Source: Gemmobacter sp034519525 | Lineage (GTDB): Bacteria > Pseudomonadota > Alphaproteobacteria > Rhodobacterales > Rhodobacteraceae | DNA: 64,000 nt | Assembly (NCBI GenBank): GCA_034519525.1 | Contig: JAXHOJ010000061.1 | Span: 1-64,000 of the forward strand | Direction of reading: 5' to 3' | Part shown: positions 34,753 through 43,029 of the stretch, piece by piece | How positions within the stretch are numbered: the stretch's first letter is position 1 | Layout of the letters: every line of letters starts with the position of its first letter | The notes under the pieces: generated by a model | Database searches by the model: none | What the model was told of the DNA's origin: nothing | The model's input: only the letters and a program-made list of their open reading frames with translations | Program-made: the position numbers and the translations under genes

Positions 34753-35109
34753 TTAGGCTCCGAAGCTCAGAAGGGGGGTAAAACCGCCATAGATCATGCG
34801 TTTGCCGTCAAAGGGCATCTCTGCCATGTCGGCGGGGGACATTGCGGCCTCCATGGCCTTGTAGGCGGCGTTGCGGGTCTCTTTGTCGGGCCAGGTCATC
34901 CAGCAGAACACCACCGTCTCGTCTGCGGTCGCATCGACGGCACGCAGGAAATCGGTCTGTTTGCCGGGCGGCACGTCATCGCCCCAGCCAACCACCAGCG
35001 ACAGCGCGCCAAGTTTCTGGAAGCTGGGCCACCACTTTTCCTCATGCGCGCGATAATCGTCGCGCCGGGCGGTGGGCACGGGAATCACGAAGCCGTCGAT
35101 ATAGGGCAT
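34753..35109 (-). CDS. DUF1428 family protein
   Basis: A 118-residue protein beginning MPYIDGFVIPVPTARRDDYR, the hallmark of the DUF1428 (YbaA-like) dimeric alpha/beta-barrel family; FCWMTWPDKETRNAAYKAME is the conserved middle. Function is unknown. GAGGAGG lies 8 nt upstream of the start. It is the first gene of a two-gene operon with the VOC protein, divergent from the HxlR regulator. Confidence 0.88.
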   Translation of the reverse strand: MPYIDGFVIPVPTARRDDYRAHEEKWWPSFQKLGALSLVVGWGDDVPPGKQTDFLRAVDATADETVVFCWMTWPDKETRNAAYKAMEAAMSPADMAEMPFDGKRMIYGGFTPLLSFGA

Positions 35110-35150
35110 GTCTTGTCCTCCTCGCTTGCATTGCCGAGGCTGGCGCTGGT

Positions 35151-35177
35151 AGTTATAAAAAGCAACCAAAAGTTATA
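35151..35177. promoter_or_regulatory. AGTTATA direct repeats, candidate HxlR operator
   Basis: AGTTATA occurs at 35151-35157 and 35171-35177, 20 nt apart, which is two helical turns. They lie in the 72-nt gap between the DUF1428 gene and the divergent HxlR gene. The AT-rich stretch stands out in GC-rich surroundings and could serve as promoter and operator for both directions. Confidence 0.45.
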
Positions 35178-35181
35178 TGAA

Positions 35182-35823
35182 GTGACCAAGACCCGCCGAA
35201 GCTACAATGAAGGCTGTATCGCCGCCCATGCGCTGGATCTCGTGGGGGATCGCTGGGCGCTTCTGGTGGTGCGCGAGCTGATGCTGGGGGCGCGCCGGTT
35301 CAGCGCGCTGCGCGAGGGCCTGCCGGGGATCAGCGCCAATGTGCTGACCCAGCGGCTGGAGGGGCTGGAGGCGGCGGGGCTGGTCTGCCGTGCCATCCTG
35401 CCCGATCCTGCGCGCGTGCAGGTCTATGGGCTGACCGATGCCGGGCTGGGGCTGTGGCCGGTGCTGCGGGCGCTGTGCCACTGGGGCGCCGCGCAGCCGG
35501 GGCATGACCCGCGGCAGTTCATCTCGCCTGCTGCCTTGATGCTGTCGATGCGGGCCATGTGCGCGCGTGATCGCGCCGGGCTGCATCTGGTGCAGATGCA
35601 GCTGGGCGCGGACAGGTTCATCATTCACACCGCCGCCGGTGCCTATCGCGTGGCGCGCGGCGAATCATCCGAGTGCCGCCTGCGGTTCACTGGGCAGGCC
35701 AATGCGATGGCTGCGGCAATCTATGGCCCGCGCCCGCTGGCGGAATGCGCGCAGGGGCTGATCGGGTTTGAAGGCGATCTGGCCGAGGGGCAGGCCTTCG
35801 TCGATCTGTTCCATCTGCGCTGA
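35182..35823 (+). CDS. HxlR-type winged-helix transcriptional regulator
   Basis: A 213-residue protein. Residues 8-100 match the HxlR domain: RSYNEGCIAAHALDLVGDRW, then LMLGARRFSALREGLPGIS, then LTQRLEGLEAAGLV. The C-terminal 100 residues are an additional ligand-type domain. The start is a GTG at 35182 with no ribosome site, so the mRNA may be leaderless; the nearby ATG at 35177 is out of frame. It probably represses the DUF1428-VOC operon and itself. HxlR proteins commonly respond to reactive electrophiles or oxidants. Confidence 0.85.
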   Translation: MTKTRRSYNEGCIAAHALDLVGDRWALLVVRELMLGARRFSALREGLPGISANVLTQRLEGLEAAGLVCRAILPDPARVQVYGLTDAGLGLWPVLRALCHWGAAQPGHDPRQFISPAALMLSMRAMCARDRAGLHLVQMQLGADRFIIHTAAGAYRVARGESSECRLRFTGQANAMAAAIYGPRPLAECAQGLIGFEGDLAEGQAFVDLFHLR

Positions 35824-35829
35824 TGCGCA

Positions 35830-36261
35830 CTACACGGCCCGGTCGAATTTGGTGGAGAGGTGGATCAGGCTTTCCGAGCTGACAACGCCGGTCAGCGCGC
35901 CGATCTGATCCAGCACCTGATCCAGCACCTGGGTTGACGGCGAGGCGATCTGCAGCAGCAGGTCATAGCGCCCGGAAGTGGTGAACACCTTTTCCACCTC
36001 GGCGATCGACTTCAGCCGGGTGACGATGGCGGCCTGCGCGCGGGGCTCGATCGTCAGCAGCACCGTAGCCCTGAGCCGCCCCTGCCGGGCATTTTCGCCC
36101 AGCTTCAGGGTATAGCCCGCGATCACCCCGGTGGTCTCCAGCCGTTCCAGCCGGGCCTGCACGGTGGACCGCGCGACCTTCATCCGCCGGGCCAGAGTGG
36201 CCACCGACATGCGTGCATCGGCGCTGAGAAGCCCGATGATGTTGCGATCCAGTTCATCCAT
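35830..36261 (-). CDS. Lrp/AsnC-family regulator
   Basis: A 143-residue protein. The helix-turn-helix covers residues 3-50 (LDRNIIGLLSADARMSVATL), followed by the RAM effector-binding domain. A short internal duplication gives QVLDQVLDQ, from a repeated CCTGATCCAGCA in the DNA. It is divergent from the type III decarboxylase gene with a 215-nt AT-rich gap, and Lrp-type regulators often control the adjacent amino-acid gene, so ornithine or lysine is a plausible effector. Confidence 0.9.
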   Translation of the reverse strand: MDELDRNIIGLLSADARMSVATLARRMKVARSTVQARLERLETTGVIAGYTLKLGENARQGRLRATVLLTIEPRAQAAIVTRLKSIAEVEKVFTTSGRYDLLLQIASPSTQVLDQVLDQIGALTGVVSSESLIHLSTKFDRAV

Positions 36262-36476
36262 GCAATTTGCCCGCCATTTTCGTCATTATGTCACCCTTAC
36301 ACTATATTTTTGTAGTTTTCATCGGTGAACATGTGCCCCATATGCGCATTCCACGTTTTCAGGAAAAGGGCGGCTCATACGCACCTGGCCTGGTTGTAAT
36401 GACCGCGCAGGTGCAGGCTCCCGGAGAGGTTCCGGGCAATGGCCGCTTGCGTTCTATTGGCAGAAAGGACACGCCG

Positions 36477-37622
36477 ATGGGACTTTCCAAAACGATCTGG
36501 TCCAACCCGACCGAGTATATCCGCACTGTGCGCCCGGAAAATCCGGTGCTGTTCTTTTCGCCTGCCGTGCTGCAGGCTGCGGCGCGTCGGTTCATCGACG
36601 GCTTCCCCGGCATGGTCACCTATGCGGTGAAAACCAACCCGTCCGAAGTGGTGATCGAAAACCTGTCGGCTGCCGGCATCCGCGGCTTTGACGTGGCCTC
36701 GCCCGGCGAGATGCGGCTGATCAAGCGTTTGGCGCCCGATGCCGCCATGCACTATAACAACCCCGTCCGCGCCCGTGCCGAAATTGCCGTGGCGGTGGAG
36801 CTGGGCGTGAAATCCTATTCCGTCGATTCGGCATCCGAGCTGGAAAAGCTGATCGCGCTGGTGCCTGCCGAGGGCTGCGAAATCACCGTGCGCTTCAAGT
36901 TGCCGGTGGCGGGGGCTGCCTATAACTTTGGCGCCAAATTCGGTGCCACGGTCGAGCTGTCGGCCCAGCTGCTGAAGCGTGTGGCCGAAGCCGGGTTCAT
37001 CCCCTCTCTGACCTTCCATCCGGGCACGCAATGCACCGATCCCGCCGCCTGGGAGGCCTATATCCGCGCGGCGGCCGATATCGCCCGTGAGGCCGGTGTG
37101 ACGATTGCCCGCCTGAACGTCGGCGGCGGCTTCCCGAACCACCGCCTGCAGGCCGTGGTGCCGCAGATCGACGAAACCTTTGCGCTGATCGACCGCGTGG
37201 CGACCGAAGCGTTTGGCGATACCCGCCCGATTCTGGTCTGCGAGCCGGGCCGTGGCCTGTGCGGCGATGCCTTCACCCATATCGCCAAGGTGAAAGCCGT
37301 GCGCGATGGCAGCCATGTGTTCCTGAACGACGGGGTCTATGGCGCGCTGGCCGAACTTCCGCTGGTGGGCATCATCGACCGGATCGAAGTTGTCGATGGC
37401 GTGGGCGCCAAGCGCAAGGGCGATCTGGCCTCGCGCATTGTCTTTGGCCCGACCTGTGATTCGGTGGACCGTATCCCGGGCGAGCTGATGCTGGCCGATG
37501 ATATCGCCGAGGGCGATTATCTGGTGATCCACGGGATGGGCGCCTATTCGGTGGCCACCAACACCCGGTTCAACGGTTTTGGCGAACTGACGATTGCCAC
37601 GGTATTGTCGCTTAAGGTCTGA
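36477..37622 (+). CDS. Type III (alanine-racemase fold) ornithine/lysine decarboxylase
   Basis: A 381-residue PLP enzyme. The Schiff-base lysine is K52 in VTYAVKTNPSE. HPGTQC, the phosphate-binding CEPGRGLCGD and the catalytic Cys segment FGPTCDSVD are all present, so it should be an active decarboxylase. The product would be putrescine from ornithine, or cadaverine from lysine. The sequence cannot separate these with certainty. The start at 36477 follows AGAAAGGA. The gap 36262-36476 before it is AT-rich near 36290-36320 and probably holds the promoters for both this gene and the divergent Lrp gene. A terminator follows. Confidence 0.9.
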   Translation: MGLSKTIWSNPTEYIRTVRPENPVLFFSPAVLQAAARRFIDGFPGMVTYAVKTNPSEVVIENLSAAGIRGFDVASPGEMRLIKRLAPDAAMHYNNPVRARAEIAVAVELGVKSYSVDSASELEKLIALVPAEGCEITVRFKLPVAGAAYNFGAKFGATVELSAQLLKRVAEAGFIPSLTFHPGTQCTDPAAWEAYIRAAADIAREAGVTIARLNVGGGFPNHRLQAVVPQIDETFALIDRVATEAFGDTRPILVCEPGRGLCGDAFTHIAKVKAVRDGSHVFLNDGVYGALAELPLVGIIDRIEVVDGVGAKRKGDLASRIVFGPTCDSVDRIPGELMLADDIAEGDYLVIHGMGAYSVATNTRFNGFGELTIATVLSLKV

Positions 37623-37644
37623 ACTGCGGCCCTCGGACCTTTGG

Positions 37645-37678
37645 AACGCCCGGCTGGACTTGTCCGGCCGGGCGTTTA
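37645..37678 (+). terminator. Terminator after the decarboxylase gene
   Basis: AACGCCCGGC (37645-37654) pairs with GCCGGGCGTT (37667-37676), with a short T-tail. Confidence 0.8.
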
Positions 37679-37754
37679 GCATTGGACCTCTGGCAGAAGG
37701 GGGTGCAATGCAGAAGGCAGGGCAGGGGCGCAGGGGGCCGGGGCTGGTGGGCAT

Positions 37755-38840
37755 ATGGCGCTGATCGACTGGCTGTTGCAATGGATCCGCCGCCGCCCGG
37801 TGGCGCAGACCGATCCGGCAGATGCGCCGCCGCGCGGGGTGCAGCGCGGGCAGGTGGATCATGTGATCGTGCTGGATGGCACGCTGGCCTCGCTGCATCC
37901 GGGGCATGAAAGCAATGCAGGCCGCGCGTTCCAGCTGATGCGCGAAACTGTGCCGGGCAGCAATCGCCGCAGCCTGTATTACGAACCGGGGCTGCAGTGG
38001 CAGGGCTGGGCCGATACGCTGGATGTGATGCAGGGGCGGGGCATCAACCGGCAGATCCGCCGGGCTTATGGCCATCTGTGCAGCCATTATCGTGCTGGCG
38101 ACCGCATCTTCCTGTTCGGCTATTCGCGCGGCGCCTATGCGGTGCGCAGTCTGGCCGGGGTGATCGACCGGGTGGGGCTGCTGCGCCATGATATGGCGAC
38201 CGAACGCAATGTCACGCTGGCCTATCGCCATTATGAGCGCAATCCCGACAGTGACGCGGCCCGCGCCTTTGCCCGCGCCAACTGCCATGTGACGGCGCCG
38301 ATCCAGATGCTGGGGGTCTGGGATACCGTAAAGGCGCTGGGCCTGCGTCTGCCGCTGCTGTGGATGCTGACCGAGGGGCGGCATGCCTTTCACAACCACC
38401 AGCTTGGCGCGTCCATCCGCCACGGCTTTCATGCGCTGGCCCTGCATGAAACGCGCGAGGTGTTCACCCCGGTGCTGTGGGATTGCCCGCCGGGATGGGA
38501 GGGCAATGTGGAACAGGTGTGGTTTCGCGGCGCGCATGGCGATGTGGGCGGCCAGCTGGGCGATTTCGAGGCGGCGCGGCCGCTCGCCAATATCCCGCTG
38601 GTCTGGATGCTGGAACGGGCCGAGGCCTGTGGCCTGCCGCTGCCTGCGGGCTGGGCTGACCGTTTTCCCCGCGATCCGCTGGCGCCGATGGTGGGCACCT
38701 GGCATCGTTTTGGGGCGGCCTTTCTGCTGCGCAAGGCGCGGGTGGTGGGGCGCGACCGTTCGGAACGCATCCACCCCGATGCCCTGCGGGCCGAACCGAA
38801 GCGCAGCCTGTTCCGGCGGCTGCGCCCTAGCTCAAAATGA
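37755..38840 (+). CDS. DUF2235 alpha/beta-hydrolase protein
   Basis: A 361-residue protein with the DUF2235 pattern. HVIVLDGTLAS is the first strand, and FLFGYSRGAYAVRSLAGVI carries the nucleophile serine in GYSRGA. WDTVKALGL holds the conserved Asp, and WFRGAHGDVGG the catalytic-type His. This family includes type VI secretion phospholipase effectors, but no T6SS component or immunity gene is visible here, so it may be a housekeeping lipase. Its end overlaps the convergent thioesterase gene by 14 nt. Confidence 0.85.
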   Translation: MALIDWLLQWIRRRPVAQTDPADAPPRGVQRGQVDHVIVLDGTLASLHPGHESNAGRAFQLMRETVPGSNRRSLYYEPGLQWQGWADTLDVMQGRGINRQIRRAYGHLCSHYRAGDRIFLFGYSRGAYAVRSLAGVIDRVGLLRHDMATERNVTLAYRHYERNPDSDAARAFARANCHVTAPIQMLGVWDTVKALGLRLPLLWMLTEGRHAFHNHQLGASIRHGFHALALHETREVFTPVLWDCPPGWEGNVEQVWFRGAHGDVGGQLGDFEAARPLANIPLVWMLERAEACGLPLPAGWADRFPRDPLAPMVGTWHRFGAAFLLRKARVVGRDRSERIHPDALRAEPKRSLFRRLRPSSK

Positions 38841-39312
38841 TGCAGGTGGTTGATCCGGTGGCATAGACCCGGCCATCTTCCGCACCGCGGATCGTGGCAT
38901 GGGCCACGGCGGTGGACCGGCCCGCGTGATCCAGCAGGCCTTCAGCCTCCATCTCCATGCCGATGGGCAGGGCGCGGGTGATATTCACCTTGTATTCCAG
39001 TGTCGTATACCAGCGCCCCTGTGGCACGGCGGTCATCACCGAACAGCCCAGTGCCGTATCCAGCACTGTGCCATACCAGCCGCCATGCACGCCGCCGAAG
39101 GGGTTGGTGTGCTGGAACCCGGGCTTGCCGCGCAGGGTGACGCGGCCGGGTTCGACGCTGGTGATGTGATAGCCCATCAGCGCGGCAATGGTGGGATGCG
39201 GGATTTCGCCCGCCAGCATGGCCTGCATGAACTGCAGCCCAGACATGGCAAGCAGTTGATCGCGGGTCAGCAGATCGGCGGGGCTTTGGGCAAAAAGGGG
39301 TGCTTGGGTCAT
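38827..39312 (-). CDS. PaaI-type hotdog thioesterase
   Basis: A 161-residue protein. NPFGGVHGGWYGTVLDTALG is the hotdog helix with the PaaI/YdiI-type HGG motif, followed by TTLEYKVNITRALP. It probably hydrolyses an acyl- or aryl-CoA thioester. The ATG at 39312 is preferred to an upstream in-frame TTG at 39327; neither has a clear ribosome site. It overlaps DUF2235 tail to tail. Confidence 0.85.
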   Translation of the reverse strand: MTQAPLFAQSPADLLTRDQLLAMSGLQFMQAMLAGEIPHPTIAALMGYHITSVEPGRVTLRGKPGFQHTNPFGGVHGGWYGTVLDTALGCSVMTAVPQGRWYTTLEYKVNITRALPIGMEMEAEGLLDHAGRSTAVAHATIRGAEDGRVYATGSTTCIILS

Positions 39313-39372
39313 GATGTTTTGTGGCAAGCGCGGGCCTGGCTGTCGAGGGGGGCGGGATCGTGTGACGCAGCG

Positions 39373-40086
39373 TCAGATCAGCGGGCCAAACCGGACCCAG
39401 AGCCAGACAAGACCGAACAGCACCGGCTGGTGTATCAGATAGACGGCCAGCGAATGGCGGCCCGGCCAGGCGAGCCAGGTCGGCCCGTCAATCCGCGCCA
39501 GCCGGGGCCAGAGCGGGTTGCAGATCCGGCCCGCGGCCACACCCAGCAGAAAGGGGCCGAACCACGGGATCAGCGGTTCAAGATCGACGGACATCACCGG
39601 CACGGTATGCAGCCCGATCCAGTAGAAGCCGGGGTGATTCAGCTGCACCAGGGGCGGCAGCACATAAGATGCCGCGATGATGGCCGTCCCCAGCACCGCC
39701 ACCAGCACGCCAGGCAGCCGCAGGAAACCCAGCCCCAGCAGGCTGGAGGCCGCGATGCAATGCAGGATGCCGAAGAACACGAACCAGCCGGGCAGGGCGA
39801 ACCATGTCGCCACGCTTACCAGCGCGGCTGCTGCCACGATCTTGCCCCAGCGTCGCCAGAAGGCGCCCCAGCGGATCCCCCGCCCATGCGCCAGCCACAG
39901 GCCCAGACCGGCCAGAAACAGGAATGTCCCGGCAATGGCGCGGGCATAGCCATAGAAGAAGCCGGAAACCGCTGTTCCCGGTGGCACAAGGCCGAACATC
40001 TGCAGATCATAGGTGAAATGATAGCTGGCCATCGCCAGCAGGGCCGCTGTGCGCGCCACATCCAGTACCCAGATCCGCCCCGCCAT
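39373..40086 (-). CDS. DUF1624 / heparan-glucosaminide acetyltransferase-like membrane protein
   Basis: A 237-residue protein with about seven transmembrane helices. It starts MAGRIWVLDVARTAALLAMA, followed by YHFTYDLQMFGL, typical of DUF1624. FLAGLGLWLAHGRG and IHQPVLFG are other conserved stretches. The acyltransferase-like superfamily suggests transfer of an acyl group across the membrane, but the substrate is unknown. The start at 40086 is chosen because the hydrophobic domain begins there and an upstream extension is the gltA terminator region. Confidence 0.8.
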   Translation of the reverse strand: MAGRIWVLDVARTAALLAMASYHFTYDLQMFGLVPPGTAVSGFFYGYARAIAGTFLFLAGLGLWLAHGRGIRWGAFWRRWGKIVAAAALVSVATWFALPGWFVFFGILHCIAASSLLGLGFLRLPGVLVAVLGTAIIAASYVLPPLVQLNHPGFYWIGLHTVPVMSVDLEPLIPWFGPFLLGVAAGRICNPLWPRLARIDGPTWLAWPGRHSLAVYLIHQPVLFGLVWLWVRFGPLI

Positions 40087-40136
40087 GTTCTGCCCCTTTT
40101 GCCGTGCCCCTTCCTGCCATGGCAGGCGGCAAAGCG

Positions 40137-40162
40137 AAAGGGCAGCCCGAGGGCTGCCCTTT
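40137..40162 (-). terminator. Terminator after gltA
   Basis: AAAGGGCAGCCC and GGGCTGCCCTTT form a near-perfect stem with T-tails on both strands, 19 nt past the gltA stop. Confidence 0.85.
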
Positions 40163-40180
40163 GCACGATGGTCTGCCGCC

Positions 40181-41476
40181 TTAGCGGTGACGCACATCCA
40201 CATAATCGCGGAAGGCCGAGCCGGTATAAAGCTGGCGCGGGCGACCGATCTTGCCGGTCGGATCCGAGATCATCTCTTTCCACTGGCTGATCCAGCCCAC
40301 GGTGCGCGACAGCGCGAAGATCGGCGTGAACATCGAAGTGGGGAAGCCCATCGCATCAAGGATGATGCCCGAATAGAAATCGACGTTCGGATACAGCTTC
40401 TTGGATACGAAATATTCGTCTTCCAGCGCGATCCGCTCCAGCTCCTTGGCGACCTGCAGCGTCGGGTTGTTGTGCACGCCCAGCAGGTCCAGCACTTCGT
40501 CGGCGGATTCCTTCATCACCTTGGCGCGCGGATCGAAGTTCTTGTAGACGCGGTGGCCAAAGCCCATCAGGCGGAACGGATCATTCTTGTCCTTGGCCTT
40601 GCGGATATATTCCGGGATGCGATCCACGGTGCCGATTTCGCGCAGCATTTCCAGACAGGCCTGGTTGGCGCCGCCATGGGCCGGGCCCCAGAGGCAGGCG
40701 ATGCCGGCCGCGATGCAGGCAAACGGGTTGGCGCCCGAAGACCCGGCCAGACGCACGGTCGAGGTAGAGGCGTTCTGTTCGTGATCGGCGTGCAGGGTCA
40801 TGATCCGGTCCATGGCCTTGGCCAGGATCGGGTTCACCACATAATCTTCGCAGGGCACGGCAAAGCACATGTGCAGGAAGTTCGCCGCATAGCCGAGCGA
40901 GTTCTTCGGATAGACGAAGGGCTGGCCGATCGAGTATTTATAGGCCATCGCCGCGATGGTCGGCAGCTTGGCGATCAGGCGGATGGCGGCAACCTCGCGC
41001 TGCCACGGATCGGTGATATCGGTGCTGTCGTGATAGAAGGCCGACATCGCGCCGACCACGCCCACCATGGTGGCCATCGGATGCGCATCACGACGGAAAC
41101 CGCGGAAGAAGTTGTGCATCTGTTCATGCACCATGGTGTGACGGGTCACACGCTGTTCGAAATCCTTCAGCTGGGTGCCGGTCGGCAGTTCGCCGTAGAG
41201 CAGCAGGAAGCAGACTTCGAGGTAGTTGGACTGTTCCGCCAGCTGGTCGATCGGATAGCCACGGTGCAGCAGCTCGCCCTTGTCGCCGTCGATATAGGTG
41301 ATCGCGCTGTCGCAGGCGGCGGTAGAGGTAAAGCCGGGGTCATAGGTGAAAACGTCGGCCTGGCCGTAAAGCTTGCGGATATCCAGAACGTCGGGACCGA
41401 GCGTGCCCGAGTAGATCGGCAATTCGATGACCTTGTCATCAATCGTCAGCGTAGCGGTCTTGGTCGGTTCTGCCAT
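40181..41476 (-). CDS. gltA: Citrate synthase
   Basis: A 431-residue type II (hexameric) citrate synthase that condenses acetyl-CoA and oxaloacetate at the entry of the TCA cycle. The catalytic histidines are in LHADHEQNAS and GFGHRVYKNFDPRA, and the Asp in KLYPNVDFYSG. It is full length. The start at 41476 follows GAGGGATGTG. It lies downstream of gltX on the same strand (75-nt gap), so some read-through transcription is possible. Confidence 0.96.
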   Translation of the reverse strand: MAEPTKTATLTIDDKVIELPIYSGTLGPDVLDIRKLYGQADVFTYDPGFTSTAACDSAITYIDGDKGELLHRGYPIDQLAEQSNYLEVCFLLLYGELPTGTQLKDFEQRVTRHTMVHEQMHNFFRGFRRDAHPMATMVGVVGAMSAFYHDSTDITDPWQREVAAIRLIAKLPTIAAMAYKYSIGQPFVYPKNSLGYAANFLHMCFAVPCEDYVVNPILAKAMDRIMTLHADHEQNASTSTVRLAGSSGANPFACIAAGIACLWGPAHGGANQACLEMLREIGTVDRIPEYIRKAKDKNDPFRLMGFGHRVYKNFDPRAKVMKESADEVLDLLGVHNNPTLQVAKELERIALEDEYFVSKKLYPNVDFYSGIILDAMGFPTSMFTPIFALSRTVGWISQWKEMISDPTGKIGRPRQLYTGSAFRDYVDVRHR

Positions 41477-41551
41477 CTCACATCCCTCTGCGTTGGCGTG
41501 CGACGCCGTAATGGCGCCGCGGCGATATTCAACCGGCAGAGGGTGCAGCAA

Positions 41552-42952
41552 TCAGGCCGCCGCATCCTCCAGCCGCGCAATCGTTTCGTCCTGACCGATG
41601 ACCAGCATCATGTCATAGACGCTGGGGCTTACCGTGCGCCCGGCCAGGGCCGCGCGCAGGGGGGCGGCCAGCTTGCCGAAGCCTATGCCGTTTGCCGCGG
41701 CAGCCCCGGTGAGAATGGCCTCAAGATCGTCCTTCGTCCAGCTAGCATTTCGCAGCTGCGGCGTCAACGATTTCAGTATACCACGGGATACCGCATCAAG
41801 CGCCTTTTCCGCAGCCTCATCCCGCGCGATGGGCCGGGAGGCCATGATATATCGTGCTTTATCAAGAAGTTCCGGGAAGGTTTTGGCCCGTTCCTTGAGG
41901 CTGGCCATACCGCTCTGCATCAGCGCACGCTGACTGTCCGTCAGGGTGGGTTGACCGGAGACTGCGAGGAAAGCTTCCAGTTCATGCAGCAGTGCAGCGT
42001 CATCGCTGGCAGCGATGTGCTGCCCGCAGAGATTCTCCAGTTTCTTGAAATCCAGCCGGGCGGGTGCGCGACCGATTCCCTTCAGGTCAAACCATTCGGT
42101 GGCCTGTTCGGTGGTGAAGAATTCGGCATCACCATGCGCCCAGCCCAGCCGGGTCAGGTAGTTGCGCATCCCGGCGGCCGGATAGCCCATCACCTGATAT
42201 TCCTCGACCCCCAGCGCACCATGGCGCTTCGAAAGCTTCTTGCCATCCGGCCCATGGATCAGCGGGATATGCGCCCAGACCGGCACGGCCCAGCCCATGG
42301 CATCATAGATCATCTGCTGGCGCGCCGCGTTCACCAGATGGTCGTCGCCACGGATCACATGGGTCACACCCATGTCGTGATCGTCCACCACCACGGCCAG
42401 CATATAGGTCGGCGTACCGTCCGACCGCAGCACGATCATGTCATCCAGCGTTTCGTTCTTGATGACCACGCGGCCCTGCACCTGATCGTCTATCACCGTT
42501 TCACCATCACGCGGGGCCTTCATGCGGATGGCGAAAGGCGCATTGGGATGGGTGGCCGGATCGGCATCGCGCCAGGGGCTTTGAAACACGGCATAGCTGC
42601 CACGGGCCTCGGCCTCGGCGCGGAAGGCGTCGATTTCTTCCCTGGTGGAAAAGCACTTGTAGGCCGTACCGCGCGCCAGCATCTGATGCGCCACCTCGGC
42701 ATGGCGTTCGCGGCCTTCGAACTGGCTGACCACATCGCCGTCCCAGTCCAGCCCCAGCCAGGTCAGCCCGCGCAGGATGGCGGCCGTGGCCTCGGGGGTG
42801 GAGCGTTCGCGGTCGGTATCTTCGATCCGCAGCAGGAACTTGCCGCCCCGGCCCCGCGCAAACAGCCAGTTGAACAGCGCCGTCCGGCCACCACCGATAT
42901 GCAGATAGCCGGTGGGCGAGGGGGCGAAACGGGTGACGACGGGCGAGGTCAT
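41552..42952 (-). CDS. gltX: Glutamyl-tRNA synthetase
   Basis: A 466-residue class I synthetase. TRFAPSPTGYLHIGG is the HIGH motif, and KKLSKRHGALGV the KMSKS equivalent. In this lineage GluRS may also charge tRNA(Gln) with Glu, which fits with the gatB gene in the window. It is full length, with the start at 42952. It is divergent from comEC with a short gap. Confidence 0.95.
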   Translation of the reverse strand: MTSPVVTRFAPSPTGYLHIGGGRTALFNWLFARGRGGKFLLRIEDTDRERSTPEATAAILRGLTWLGLDWDGDVVSQFEGRERHAEVAHQMLARGTAYKCFSTREEIDAFRAEAEARGSYAVFQSPWRDADPATHPNAPFAIRMKAPRDGETVIDDQVQGRVVIKNETLDDMIVLRSDGTPTYMLAVVVDDHDMGVTHVIRGDDHLVNAARQQMIYDAMGWAVPVWAHIPLIHGPDGKKLSKRHGALGVEEYQVMGYPAAGMRNYLTRLGWAHGDAEFFTTEQATEWFDLKGIGRAPARLDFKKLENLCGQHIAASDDAALLHELEAFLAVSGQPTLTDSQRALMQSGMASLKERAKTFPELLDKARYIMASRPIARDEAAEKALDAVSRGILKSLTPQLRNASWTKDDLEAILTGAAAANGIGFGKLAAPLRAALAGRTVSPSVYDMMLVIGQDETIARLEDAAA

Positions 42953-43029
42953 GGTGGGTTAACCTTTCAGAAACTCTGTGCGCGCTAGGCTTGCTGCGGT
43001 TGATAGGCGAGCGGAGGGGCAGAAACAAG

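Noticed and set aside
37755..38840. DUF2235 as a firm toxin-effector call
   Set aside because: No secretion or immunity genes are present, so family membership alone does not support it.
40049..42988. A 979-codon open frame on the + strand
   Set aside because: It is antisense to gltA and gltX, whose protein motifs are complete on the minus strand.
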